A DNA stretch of 64,000 nucleotides from CAZSNT01 sp964607765. Its GTDB lineage: Bacteria > Verrucomicrobiota > Lentisphaeria > Oligosphaerales > JABHEG01. The notes under the pieces were generated by a model. That model saw only the letters and a list, made by a program, of their open reading frames with translations, made no database searches and was not told the origin of the DNA. The translations under genes were made by a program, and so were the position numbers. The stretch lies in assembly GCA_964607765.1 (NCBI GenBank), contig CAZSNT010000018.1, forward strand, positions 1 to 64,000, given 5' to 3'. Below, piece after piece: positions 33,665 to 41,481 of this stretch (within the stretch, counting starts at the first letter, position 1; every line of letters starts with the position of its first letter).

Positions 33665-34336
33665 ATGCAGTGCAAACAGGCACAACTGAATGTCCTGGCC
33701 AACCCTGAAGCGCCGGACGCAGCAACGCGCAGACACCTCGAGCAGTGCGCTGCCTGCCATGCTTTTGCGCAGATGCACGAGCTTGTCGTGTCCGAGCGCC
33801 CGGGCGTCGAGCCCCCGCAGGCACTCGACGATGCCGTGCTGGCCGCGGCACACACGCGACTGGCCGGGAGCGGTCCGGAAACAGGCGATGCCGTGCTGGC
33901 TGCTGCGGCTTTGGAGCCATTGCGCTTCCGGCGTCAGAGAGCGTTGCGCTTCCCCGGCAAGGCGCGGGCACGGCGACTGTCATACGCCGCCGTACTGGCG
34001 TTGAGCGGTCTGCTTTTCGCGCTCTTGTTCATGCGTACCTTGGATCAGAACAGCACGCCTGCCGGTGGGCAAGCGGCGGTGCAGCCAGTGCAGACAGCGG
34101 ACTGGGCCGACCTCGACCTGGATCTGGAAACGGAACTGCTCGCGCTCGAGGCCGAGTTCGTGTTGGACACGGTGGCCCAGAACACTGACACGACGGTCGG
34201 AGGGAATGGGGAGGGGCACGTGCCTGCATCCGGGGAGGCGGACGCCATGACTTTGGAGGACGCCATGCTGGAGTTGGAGTTGGAGCTGCTGTTCGAGGCA
34301 GAGCGGCTCGCGGCTTCCGGATTCCCGTCAACGTGA
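33665..34336 (+). CDS. Membrane anti-sigma factor with zinc-finger-like N-terminus
   Basis: The 223-aa product begins with a short zf-HC2-like domain (Cys3, then HLEQCAACH near 25-33), the usual sigma-binding module. A linker and one membrane helix (about 101-120, YAAVLALSGLLFALLFM) follow. A periplasmic tail rich in Glu/Asp/Leu ends LELELELLFEAERLAASG. The zinc-finger His-x3-Cys-x2-Cys pattern is intact. Position directly after the ECF sigma gene supports the pairing. The acidic tail is a candidate sensor region, perhaps contacting the next gene's exported product. Confidence 0.85.
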   Translation: MQCKQAQLNVLANPEAPDAATRRHLEQCAACHAFAQMHELVVSERPGVEPPQALDDAVLAAAHTRLAGSGPETGDAVLAAAALEPLRFRRQRALRFPGKARARRLSYAAVLALSGLLFALLFMRTLDQNSTPAGGQAAVQPVQTADWADLDLDLETELLALEAEFVLDTVAQNTDTTVGGNGEGHVPASGEADAMTLEDAMLELELELLFEAERLAASGFPST

Positions 34337-34374
34337 GACTCGCTGATCGGTTGTTACGAGAAGGAGAAACAGAT

Positions 34375-35196
34375 ATGAGCATCAGAACGCACATTCAGGT
34401 GGCCGTTTGTTTGGCGGCCCTTTTCTGCCAACGTGTCCCGGCGCAGGAGACGACAGCGCCCGCACCGGACGTGGAGAAGCCGCGGTTTCCCATGCTTGAG
34501 CAGATGCGGGAACGGAATCCTGATGAGTACGAGCGACTCAAGGCGTTGCGCACCAGCGATCCCGCCGCATTCAAGCGCGAAATGCAGACACGCGTGGGCT
34601 CCCGCCAGTTCCGTGGACGACCGGGCCGCGGCGGCGGGCCTGGCGGCAGGGAAGGGGGGCAAGGCCCGGGAGGCGGAGCCTTCCAGGGCGAGGGCGGCAG
34701 GCGGCCGGGCGGCGGGAAAGGCGGCATGTTCGGTCGGCGCATGGGCGCAGCAGACGGTTCCCTCTTCTTCGAGCAGTTGAAGGAGGAGAACCCCGAGAAG
34801 TTTGAGGAGATCACGCGCCTCCGCGAAGAGAACCCGGACGAGTTCCGCAGGAAACTCAGGGAGTTGGCCGGCAGCTCGGGGCGTGGCCACGGAATGGGGG
34901 CTGGCCCAGCGGGCCGGCTGGAAGAACAGAAGTGCCAGGAGCTGACCCGGCTCTATCACGAGGCCAAAGATCAGGATGAGAAGGGCAGGATTCGGGCAGA
35001 GCTCCGCGAGGCAGTCCAGGCTGTCTTTGACCAGCGTCTTGAAACGCACAGAGCCCGGCTGCAGGACATGGAGTCCAGGTTCCGCAAGATGCGCGAGATG
35101 CTCGAAGCGCGTGAGAGTAATCGGGATGCCGTCTGCGAGGAACGCCTTAAGGAACTGACCAAGGATCCTGCTCTCAGCTGGGACACACGCTGGTAG
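34375..35196 (+). CDS. Exported Gly/Arg-rich protein with repeated helical motifs
   Basis: The 273-aa product has a signal peptide (cleavage near VPAQE). Two related helical motifs, EQMRERNPDEYERLKALR near residues 40-57 and EQLKEENPEKFEEITRLR near 126-143, each pair with a second half (DPAAFKREM or NPDEFRRKL). They flank a 40-residue Gly/Arg-rich stretch. The C-terminal half is a charged coiled coil. The overall look is reminiscent of Spy/CnrX-type periplasmic helical proteins, but no family assignment is secure. AAGGAG precedes the ATG. It follows the anti-sigma gene by 38 bp, suggesting a third component of that system. Confidence 0.75.
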   Translation: MSIRTHIQVAVCLAALFCQRVPAQETTAPAPDVEKPRFPMLEQMRERNPDEYERLKALRTSDPAAFKREMQTRVGSRQFRGRPGRGGGPGGREGGQGPGGGAFQGEGGRRPGGGKGGMFGRRMGAADGSLFFEQLKEENPEKFEEITRLREENPDEFRRKLRELAGSSGRGHGMGAGPAGRLEEQKCQELTRLYHEAKDQDEKGRIRAELREAVQAVFDQRLETHRARLQDMESRFRKMREMLEARESNRDAVCEERLKELTKDPALSWDTRW

Positions 35197-35202
35197 CGGC
35201 CG

Positions 35203-35676
35203 TCACGAGCCGTCTGTCTCGTCCACCACAACTGCATCGACATCGATGACCTCACCAGCATCCGCCGCCCTGCGTTTAGTCGTCGCCTGGAACCCCGTAC
35301 CCGTGACCACGACGTTCATCCGGCTCCGGAAACGCCGGATCAGCGCGCGCCGGATTGCCGCTCGTGCCGGGGCGATGAGCAGCAGAAATCCAGCCGTGTC
35401 GGTAACCAGTCCCGGTGTGAGAAGGACCAAGCCGGCCGCCAGAATCAGGCAGCCGTCCACAATCCCCTGTGCAGGCACTTCGCCCCGAGCCAGGCTCTCC
35501 CGTATTGTCCTCAGTGTTGCCAGCCCCTCACGGCGCGCCAGGGCGGCCCCGATCACACCTGTGAGCAGGATGACGCCAATCGTCCCGGCCAGGCCGATGC
35601 GTCGCCCAAGCTGCAGCAGCAGTACCAGTTCCAGCCAGGGGACGAGGATAAAGAGGGCCAGCAGTCTGATGAACAT
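35203..35676 (-). CDS. fxsA: FxsA-family membrane protein
   Basis: The 157-aa protein begins MFIRLLALFILVPWLELVLLL and has the FxsA pattern of four membrane segments, with the GVILLTGVIGAALARREGL loop and a PGLVTDTAGFLLL segment. A cytoplasmic tail is rich in Arg and then acidic. FxsA overproduction in E. coli relieves phage T7 exclusion; its normal role is unknown. AGGAAA precedes the ATG at 35676; the longer frame has no family support. It converges with the Gly-rich protein gene 6 bp away. Confidence 0.9.
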   Translation of the reverse strand: MFIRLLALFILVPWLELVLLLQLGRRIGLAGTIGVILLTGVIGAALARREGLATLRTIRESLARGEVPAQGIVDGCLILAAGLVLLTPGLVTDTAGFLLLIAPARAAIRRALIRRFRSRMNVVVTGTGFQATTKRRAADAGEVIDVDAVVVDETDGS

Positions 35677-35834
35677 CGTGTTTCCTGTGCCAAGGGCCAC
35701 CGGTTCCGGGGGTGTCTGCGTACGTACGCGGGCCTCGTCAGTAATCGCCAACCGTAGCTGTGTCGCTTCCCACAACTGCAGGCTGAGAGTCAAGGTTCGC
35801 GCTTACTACCTTAATCGCTCACCGTCCGTTGAGC

Positions 35835-35856
35835 CATGCCCGCCACGGCAGGCATG
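35835..35856. repeat. Inverted repeat in the fxsA-rsmJ gap
   Basis: CATGCC (35835-35840) and GGCATG (35851-35856) are perfect arms; pairing extends inward through GCC/GGC with one mismatch. It is the only structure noticed in the 397-bp gap 35677-36073 between the divergent fxsA and rsmJ genes, apart from a 9-base G run near 35950 and two close GCACGGGGCTGG copies near 35962 and 35973. No gene is supported there. Confidence 0.5.
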
Positions 35857-36073
35857 TAACTCCTCCGCCTCGTTCATGTGGTGCCTCGCCATGGCAGATT
35901 GGGGTGGAAGAGCCAGAACTGGGGTTGTCCCGAACGGCGTTGGATTTGGGGGGGGGCGATGCCGCACGGGGCTGGTCGCACGGGGCTGGCCTTGGAGTTC
36001 ACGCCTTTCGTGGTAGAGTCATCGTGATCCGGAGAGCTGTGCTGTCTCGACGTGAACAGAGACGTGTCTGCCG

Positions 36074-36871
36074 ATGTTGGAGAGTTTGGCAATATACGCG
36101 GTCGACGCCGGCTGCAGGCCGCACGCCGCGGCCCTCGCCGAGGAGCTGGGGGTCCCTTTGGTCAGCGGCCTGCCCCAGACTCCCGGCGCCGTGCTGGCCG
36201 TAACGGAAGCGCGCCTGGAACTGCGGTTGAGCGGGGCAGGGGTGTTCGGGCCGGTCTTTGCCGAGTTTGTCCGTGGCGCGTTGGGTTACCGGCTGCAACG
36301 GGGAGGAGGCAAGCGGCAAGCACTGGCCCGTGCTGTTGGAATACGCACGGGCGAGCGCCCCTCGGTTCTGGACGGCACGGCAGGGCTGGGGCGAGACGGC
36401 TTCATTCTGGCGTGCCTGGGCTGCAACGTGCAGATGGTCGAGCGCAATCCCGTGGTCTTCGCACTGCTCCGCGACGGCCTGCAACGGGCGTGTGCCGTTC
36501 CTGCGTTGAGAGAGGTCGTAACGGACCGCATTTCCATACACCGGGCCGATTGCACCGCAGCGCTCACTGCGTCTGCCGAGGCCGCCTGCCCTCCGGATGT
36601 CGTGTATCTGGATCCAATGTTCCCCGCGCGGACGAAGAGCGCCCAAGTGAAGAAGGAGATGCAAGCGCTGCGCGTGCTCGTAGGGGATGACGCCGATGCC
36701 AACGCTCTGCTGGGCCTCGCACTTGGCGTTGCAGGAGATCGCGTAGTGGTCAAACGACACCGGCGGGCGCCGCCTCTCAGGGGGCCTGCGCCAGACATGA
36801 CTGTAGAGGGGAAACGAGGCCGGTTCGATGTCTACCTGACCCACGACCGCCGCGGCCCCAACAACCCGTGA
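36074..36871 (+). CDS. rsmJ: 16S rRNA (guanine1516-N2)-methyltransferase
   Basis: RsmJ (265 aa) methylates G1516 of 16S rRNA with SAM. The call rests on the SAM motif VLDGTAGLGRDGFILACLG, the acidic VERNP, the catalytic-loop motif VYLDPMFPARTKSAQVKKEMQ, and VVVKRHR near the end, all in the order of the RsmJ family and at normal length. The start at 36074 lacks a strong Shine-Dalgarno sequence, but the N-terminal AVDAGCRPHAAALAEELG matches the family. Confidence 0.92.
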   Translation: MLESLAIYAVDAGCRPHAAALAEELGVPLVSGLPQTPGAVLAVTEARLELRLSGAGVFGPVFAEFVRGALGYRLQRGGGKRQALARAVGIRTGERPSVLDGTAGLGRDGFILACLGCNVQMVERNPVVFALLRDGLQRACAVPALREVVTDRISIHRADCTAALTASAEAACPPDVVYLDPMFPARTKSAQVKKEMQALRVLVGDDADANALLGLALGVAGDRVVVKRHRRAPPLRGPAPDMTVEGKRGRFDVYLTHDRRGPNNP

Positions 36872-36908
36872 TGGCCCAATGCCCAATGGCGCCCGGAAGC
36901 CAATACGC

Positions 36909-37679
36909 CTACAGCCGCGGCATGGTCAGTCCGCCATCGATCATGATGACTTGGCCGGTGGAGTAAGGCAGGTCGCCGCGAGCAAGAACGCCCACGGCCT
37001 TGCCGATGTCGGCCGGCATACCCCAGCGCGACTGCAGGCACAGCCCCTCGCCAATCAGCGTGTCGTACTTCTCCTTCACGGCGGACGTCATGTCCGTCAT
37101 TATGACGCCGGGCCGGATCTCGTAGACCGGAATGTCGTACTCGCCGAGGCGGGTCGCCCACAGCCGCGTGGCCATGCTGACACCGGCTTTCGAGATGCAG
37201 TATTCGCCGCGACTCGGCGACGCAACACTGGCCGATATGGACGAGATGTTGACAACACACGCCTGGAAATCGGGGGTTTGTGACTTCTGCTCGATCATCC
37301 AGTTTGCGACGGCCTGCGTCAGGAAGTACGGGCCCTGAAGGTTGATCTTCATGACCCACTCATAGCTCTCTTCCGTTGCTTCGAGAATGTCCGCACGGAC
37401 GCGGGGCGCTACACCCGCATTGTTGACCAGGACGTGCAACCCGCCGAACGTCTCGCGGATACTGTCCAACACCTGCTGCCTGGCCGCGGCACAGGTTACA
37501 TCACCGCGGCAGTACAGGGCATCGGCACCCGCCTCCCGCAAGCGCGCCAGGCTCGGCTCAACGTCTTCCGGGGCCTGCAGGTCCATGATGACCGTGTTCA
37601 TTCCCTCATCGGCAAGGGCCGTGGCTATGCCGTATCCGATTCCACGGGCGCCGCCCGTGATGAGCGCTGTTCTGGCCAT
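36909..37679 (-). CDS. Short-chain dehydrogenase/reductase
   Basis: The 256-aa SDR has the cofactor motif TGGARGIGYGIA, NNAGVAP, the catalytic Ser (NISSIS) and Y-x3-K (YCISKAG), and the C-terminal TGQVIMIDGGLTMP common to FabG-like 3-oxoacyl reductases and sugar dehydrogenases. ALITGG with D37 in MDLQ suggests NAD(H) preference. The substrate is unknown. It is a single minus-strand gene between rsmJ and purM. The 384-bp gap upstream (37680-38063) has a CATCCGA 7-bp repeat near 37900-37925 and a perfect palindrome at 37784, but no supported gene. Confidence 0.9.
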   Translation of the reverse strand: MARTALITGGARGIGYGIATALADEGMNTVIMDLQAPEDVEPSLARLREAGADALYCRGDVTCAAARQQVLDSIRETFGGLHVLVNNAGVAPRVRADILEATEESYEWVMKINLQGPYFLTQAVANWMIEQKSQTPDFQACVVNISSISASVASPSRGEYCISKAGVSMATRLWATRLGEYDIPVYEIRPGVIMTDMTSAVKEKYDTLIGEGLCLQSRWGMPADIGKAVGVLARGDLPYSTGQVIMIDGGLTMPRL

Positions 37680-37783
37680 GTTGTGACTCCTGTGTGTCGG
37701 TGTTTCCTGCTGTCCAGCAGGATTCGGTGTTCAGTCAATGTCGTTGAGTTAGAGAGTCCTGTGTCCTCTGACGGGAAACCCGT

Positions 37784-37795
37784 CGACCGCGGTCG
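37784..37795. promoter_or_regulatory. 12-bp perfect palindrome between the SDR gene and purM
   Basis: CGACCGCGGTCG is a perfect inverted repeat about 105 bp upstream of the SDR start and 270 bp upstream of purM. A related GATCGCGGTCG occurs 27 bp further on. It could be a repressor operator for either divergent gene, but there is no direct support. Confidence 0.25.
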
Positions 37796-38063
37796 GCAGT
37801 TGTCGATTGCATCCGATCGCGGTCGAGCTTGCTTTTCCGAAGCTCAAAGGAGTCTTTACTCTCGGACAAGTGTTCAGCGTTGAGTGCACCCGACATGCGA
37901 CGTCCGGCATCCGACATCCGACATCAGGAAGTTGATTTCCCCGGCTCGGCGGCGATATTCCAAGCTGCCGAGCGCCTCACCCGTGAGGACATCGGTTCGA
38001 CCTGTCCGGCGAGAATATGTTCTCCTGACAATGTGAAGGCAACCGAAGGGAGCCCTTTTGGAT

Positions 38064-39137
38064 ATGAGCAGTGATGGGGGCAAAGGACAGCCGGGCGGCG
38101 TGGGCAGTGATGCGTACCGGGCGGCCGGGGTCGACATAGACCTGGCGCACGACCTGTTGGGTCGCGTGAAGGCGAAGATCGGGCGCACGAGTCGCCCCGA
38201 AGTGTTGGCCCCTATCGGTGGTTTCGGGGGGTTGTTTCAGATCGATCTGAAACGCTTCAGTGACCCGGTCATGGTGACCAGCATCGACAGCGTCGGTACC
38301 AAAGTGCTGGTCGCTCTGATGATGGACGAGCACCGAAGCGTGGGACATGACATTGTCAACCACTGCATCAATGACATCGCCGTTCAAGGCGCCGAGCCGG
38401 TTTACTTTCTCGACTACATCGGCATCGGCAGGCTTCGCAGCCCGCTGTATGAGCATGTCCTGGAAGGGCTGGCGGACGCGTGTAAGGCTCAGGGCGTGGC
38501 GCTGATCGGGGGCGAGACAGCAGAGATGGCCGGCATGTACGGTGAGGACTATGACCTGGTCGGGTGCATCACCGGCATCGTGGACCGTAATCGCATCATC
38601 ACGGGAAGCCGGATCGAAGCAGGACACGTTGCTGTCGGATTGGCCGCGAACGGCTTGCACACCAACGGCTACTCCCTCGCACGCCACGTGCTCTTCGAAC
38701 AGGCAGGGCTCACGGTCCACAGCGCACCGGACGAACTGCTCGGCGAGACGGTCGGCCAGGCTCTGCTCAAGCCGCACACGTGCTACTGGCCGGCTATCAA
38801 AGAGGCGCTGAGCAGAGAATTGCCTCTTCACGGCATGGCACACATCACCGGCGGCGGGCTGTTTGATAACGTGCCCCGAATCCTGCCTGAAGACGTCGCT
38901 GTGACGTTCGACGCGAACGCGTTGCCTGTGCCGCCCATATTCAGACTAATTCGCGAGCTGGGGCAGGTAGACAGCGATGAGATGTACCGCGTCTTCAACA
39001 TGGGGATTGGCATGGTGTGGTTTGTTCCCGCATCGGTTGCTGACGAGGCTGTGTCAGTCTGTCAGGACGCGGGGATCGGCGCCGCGGTCTGCGGTCAGGT
39101 CACACCTGGCGATCGGGACGTGACCGTGATCCACTGA
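38064..39137 (+). CDS. purM: Phosphoribosylformylglycinamidine cyclo-ligase
   Basis: PurM (357 aa) closes the imidazole ring to give AIR in purine synthesis. Motifs are YRAAGVDIDLAHDLLGRVK, VTSIDSVGTKVLVA, DIAVQGAEPVYFLDYIG, LIGGETAEMAGMY, and HITGGGLFDNVPRILP near the C-terminus. GGGAG lies 11 nt before the ATG at 38064; a TTG at 38058 has better spacing and is an alternative start. The length is normal. sppA follows on the same strand after 51 bp. Confidence 0.96.
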   Translation: MSSDGGKGQPGGVGSDAYRAAGVDIDLAHDLLGRVKAKIGRTSRPEVLAPIGGFGGLFQIDLKRFSDPVMVTSIDSVGTKVLVALMMDEHRSVGHDIVNHCINDIAVQGAEPVYFLDYIGIGRLRSPLYEHVLEGLADACKAQGVALIGGETAEMAGMYGEDYDLVGCITGIVDRNRIITGSRIEAGHVAVGLAANGLHTNGYSLARHVLFEQAGLTVHSAPDELLGETVGQALLKPHTCYWPAIKEALSRELPLHGMAHITGGGLFDNVPRILPEDVAVTFDANALPVPPIFRLIRELGQVDSDEMYRVFNMGIGMVWFVPASVADEAVSVCQDAGIGAAVCGQVTPGDRDVTVIH

Positions 39138-39188
39138 GTGACCGGGCCGAACCTGGCCGAGCGTGACACACTAATCCGGGAGTCCGCC

Positions 39189-40169
39189 ATGCACATCCGT
39201 TCAATACCGAAACTCTTGGTCCTGCTTCCTTTCCTGACCGGTTGCGTGTCGGTGGACTTGGCGTCGTTGCTGAGTCCGGAACTCACCGAAACCGTGCTTC
39301 AACCCGCCAAGACTTGGACTCCTCACAAGATCCTCATTCTGCCCATTGACGGGTTCATTGCCAGCGGCGATGCCTCGGAGTTTTCCTGGGTCCGGAAGTG
39401 TTCGCCGGACGTTGTTAAGGCCATGCTCAACAAGGCGGAAAAGGACACCCGCATCAGGGCGATAGTACTGCGCATCGATTCCCCGGGCGGCGGCGTGTCG
39501 GCAACTGACTCTATTTGCCACGAGATCAAGCAAGCGGCGGCACGCACTCAGCTGCCGGTCCTGGCCATCATCACGGGAGTCGGGTGTTCGGGCGGTTACT
39601 ACGTGGCAAACGCTGCAGACACGATTTGTGCCCATCCCTCCTCGATAACGGGCAGCATCGGCGTCATCGCCACATTCCCGAAACTCAAGGGGCTGGCCAG
39701 CAAGGTCGGGTACGAGCAGACGGTCATCAAGTCGGGCAAGATGAAGGACCTGGGCAATCCCTTGCGCGATATGCCCGAGGAGGAACGCCGCGTGCTGCAG
39801 GGCATCATCGACAGCATGTACGGGGACTTCCTCGACTGCCTGGTTGCGGGCCGCAGTGCGTACGCTGACAGGGACGGCCTGGCTGCCGTGGCCGATGGGA
39901 GGATCTTCACGGCACGCCAGGCGTTGGACCTGAAGCTCGTTGACCGGATCGGTTACATTGACGATGTTCTTCAAGAAGCCATGACACGCGCCCGTATCCG
40001 GGACGCGAAAGTGGTAACCTACAGCTACCGCAACCGGGGCGACGCTACGGTTTACACGCCGGCTGCAGCCCGGTCCGGACTCAATATGCTCAATGTCAAT
40101 CTGGGTGGGCTCGTGCCGCAGCTTCGGACAGGATTCTACTACCTCTGGATGCCGGGCGCGGGTCCCTGA
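39189..40169 (+). CDS. sppA: Signal peptide peptidase SppA-like serine protease (lipoprotein form)
   Basis: The 326-aa product is a single-domain SppA (S49 family) that degrades leftover signal peptides at the membrane. The Ser nucleophile is S134 in GVGCSGGYYVAN and the general-base Lys is probably K186 in KSGKMKDLG. IDSPGGGV is also conserved. Unusually, the N-terminus is a lipoprotein signal with lipobox LTGC (Cys19) rather than a plain membrane anchor. GGGAG precedes the ATG at 39189. Confidence 0.92.
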   Translation: MHIRSIPKLLVLLPFLTGCVSVDLASLLSPELTETVLQPAKTWTPHKILILPIDGFIASGDASEFSWVRKCSPDVVKAMLNKAEKDTRIRAIVLRIDSPGGGVSATDSICHEIKQAAARTQLPVLAIITGVGCSGGYYVANAADTICAHPSSITGSIGVIATFPKLKGLASKVGYEQTVIKSGKMKDLGNPLRDMPEEERRVLQGIIDSMYGDFLDCLVAGRSAYADRDGLAAVADGRIFTARQALDLKLVDRIGYIDDVLQEAMTRARIRDAKVVTYSYRNRGDATVYTPAAARSGLNMLNVNLGGLVPQLRTGFYYLWMPGAGP

Positions 40170-40217
40170 TGCCTGCGGCGCCAAGTTAAGGAGCAGGAAG
40201 TCGCTGTGGGTGCCCGG

Positions 40218-40269
40218 CGACGGCCGTCTCGGTGAGCAATCTCGCTCACCACACGGTACGAGGCCGTCG
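40218..40269 (+). other. Two-tier stem structure downstream of sppA
   Basis: CGACGGCC (40218-40225) pairs perfectly with GGCCGTCG (40262-40269) and encloses a second perfect stem, GGTGAGC-aatctc-GCTCACC (40231-40250). It lies 48 bp after sppA with no T run, so it may be a Rho-independent-like 3' structure or part of a non-coding RNA. The 772-bp gap 40170-40941 otherwise has two further hairpins and no supported gene. Confidence 0.45.
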
Positions 40270-40572
40270 GCGTCGCTTCGCCGCTCAACAGCGCCATTCG
40301 TCTCCGGCCCTCATTTTCTGTAGCCGATCCTGCATCTTGTGTTGCGTCGCGACGTCGGCCGGAGTCCGTCTGGTCCATGTCCCTTCTTTGTCACAACTGT
40401 TGACGAAAACGTCGATGCGCACCCTTTCTCTGCGGCCCGCAGCCCTATCGGGGCCTCCATTCCGTAGCTTTCCTAGGTTTGGCACGTGAAATGCTATTCG
40501 TTTCACCGAGCTTCCAAACCAGGTTGTGGCAGGCTTGGTGTAGGGGGCTCATCAGTTGCCTCAGGGCAGCTT

Positions 40573-40607
40573 GGCGTGTGCGTTCCTCGGCACTCGACGC
40601 ACACGCC
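40573..40607. other. 11-bp perfect inverted repeat in the sppA-ferritin gap
   Basis: GGCGTGTGCGT (40573-40583) and ACGCACACGCC (40597-40607) form a perfect 11-bp stem with a 13-nt loop, followed by CACCTTCCCCTTTTCT. It could be a weak terminator on the plus strand or a structured RNA element. Confidence 0.5.
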
Positions 40608-40870
40608 CACCTTCCCCTTTTCTCCACCCGCCCCGGACGCAGATCTGTTCACCGTTGAGAAGATTCGGCTTGCATTCCTGCGAATTCCACGGTCCAGAAC
40701 TGTGGATGAAGTCAAGTGCACAGGCCGTGAGCTGAATTGCGGGAGTAGCGGGCGTGCTTTGTGCGGTCGCGGAACAAACACGCGTGCCCACGTGTCTGTG
40801 CAGTGACGAGGAACCCGCGAGCGCGGTGGGAAGGACGGCAGCTCACACGTTTGTGAAAGACTGCTTTGTG

Positions 40871-40885
40871 GCGCATGGTATGCGC
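40871..40885. promoter_or_regulatory. Palindrome upstream of the ferritin gene
   Basis: GCGCAT-GGT-ATGCGC is a perfect inverted repeat 57 bp before the ferritin start. The position suits an operator. It does not resemble a Fur box and the regulator is unknown. Confidence 0.3.
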
Positions 40886-40941
40886 GTGAGCCGAGTCGAA
40901 CGGGGCTGCGGAATCTGTGCACAGAGAAAGGAAGCGGAAGC

Positions 40942-41460
40942 ATGCTGAGTGAGGCAATGACACGTGCTCTGAACGAGCAGATCACCAAAGAGCTGTATTC
41001 GAGTTACCTGTACCTGCAGATGGCTGCGTTTCTTGACGACGCAAGCCTTGTGGGCATGGCAGCCTACATGAAAGTGCAAGCCCAGGAAGAGATCTCGCAC
41101 GCCATGATCCTGTACAACTATGTGTCTGAGCGCGGCGGGCGTGTGCTGCTGGGCGCAATTGACCAGCCTCCGGCCGATTACTCATCGTCGCTCGATGTTT
41201 TCCAGAAGACGCTGGCGCACGAGAAGCTCGTGACGGCTTCGATCAACAACCTGATGGACATGGCGATCGACGAACGCGACTATGCGACGCGCAACCGTCT
41301 TGAGTGGTTCATTGGGGAGCAGGTCGAAGAAGAGGCCAATGCGTCTGAATTGGTAGGGAAACTGGAACTGGCCGGCGACAAGGGCAGCGGACTTTTCATG
41401 CTGGATAAGGAGCTTGGCGCCCGCGTGTTTGCCCTGCCTTCTCCCTTGGCCGGCGAATAG
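40942..41460 (+). CDS. Ferritin (non-heme)
   Basis: The 172-aa protein is a bacterial FtnA-type ferritin: four-helix bundle, start MLSEAMTRALNEQITKELYSSYLYLQMAAF with ferroxidase Glu17, QAQEEISHAMILY with the Glu50/His53 pair, a central Glu near 94, and FIGEQVEEEANASELVGKL with the remaining metal ligands. It stores iron and limits Fenton chemistry. There is no Met for heme binding as in bacterioferritin. GGAAG precedes the ATG. Its C-terminus converges with the O-antigen ligase-like gene 21 bp away. Confidence 0.95.
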   Translation: MLSEAMTRALNEQITKELYSSYLYLQMAAFLDDASLVGMAAYMKVQAQEEISHAMILYNYVSERGGRVLLGAIDQPPADYSSSLDVFQKTLAHEKLVTASINNLMDMAIDERDYATRNRLEWFIGEQVEEEANASELVGKLELAGDKGSGLFMLDKELGARVFALPSPLAGE

Positions 41461-41481
41461 AGGCCCGAGGCGACGACAGCG

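Noticed and set aside
40285..40506. 73-aa minus-strand open frame in the sppA-ferritin gap
   Set aside because: GTG start, no ribosome-binding site, no recognisable domain; a real small gene cannot be excluded but is not supported.
40853..40866. CRP/FNR-like operator before ferritin
   Set aside because: The half-sites are arranged as TCACA then TGTGA, the reverse of a CRP/FNR site, with the wrong spacing.
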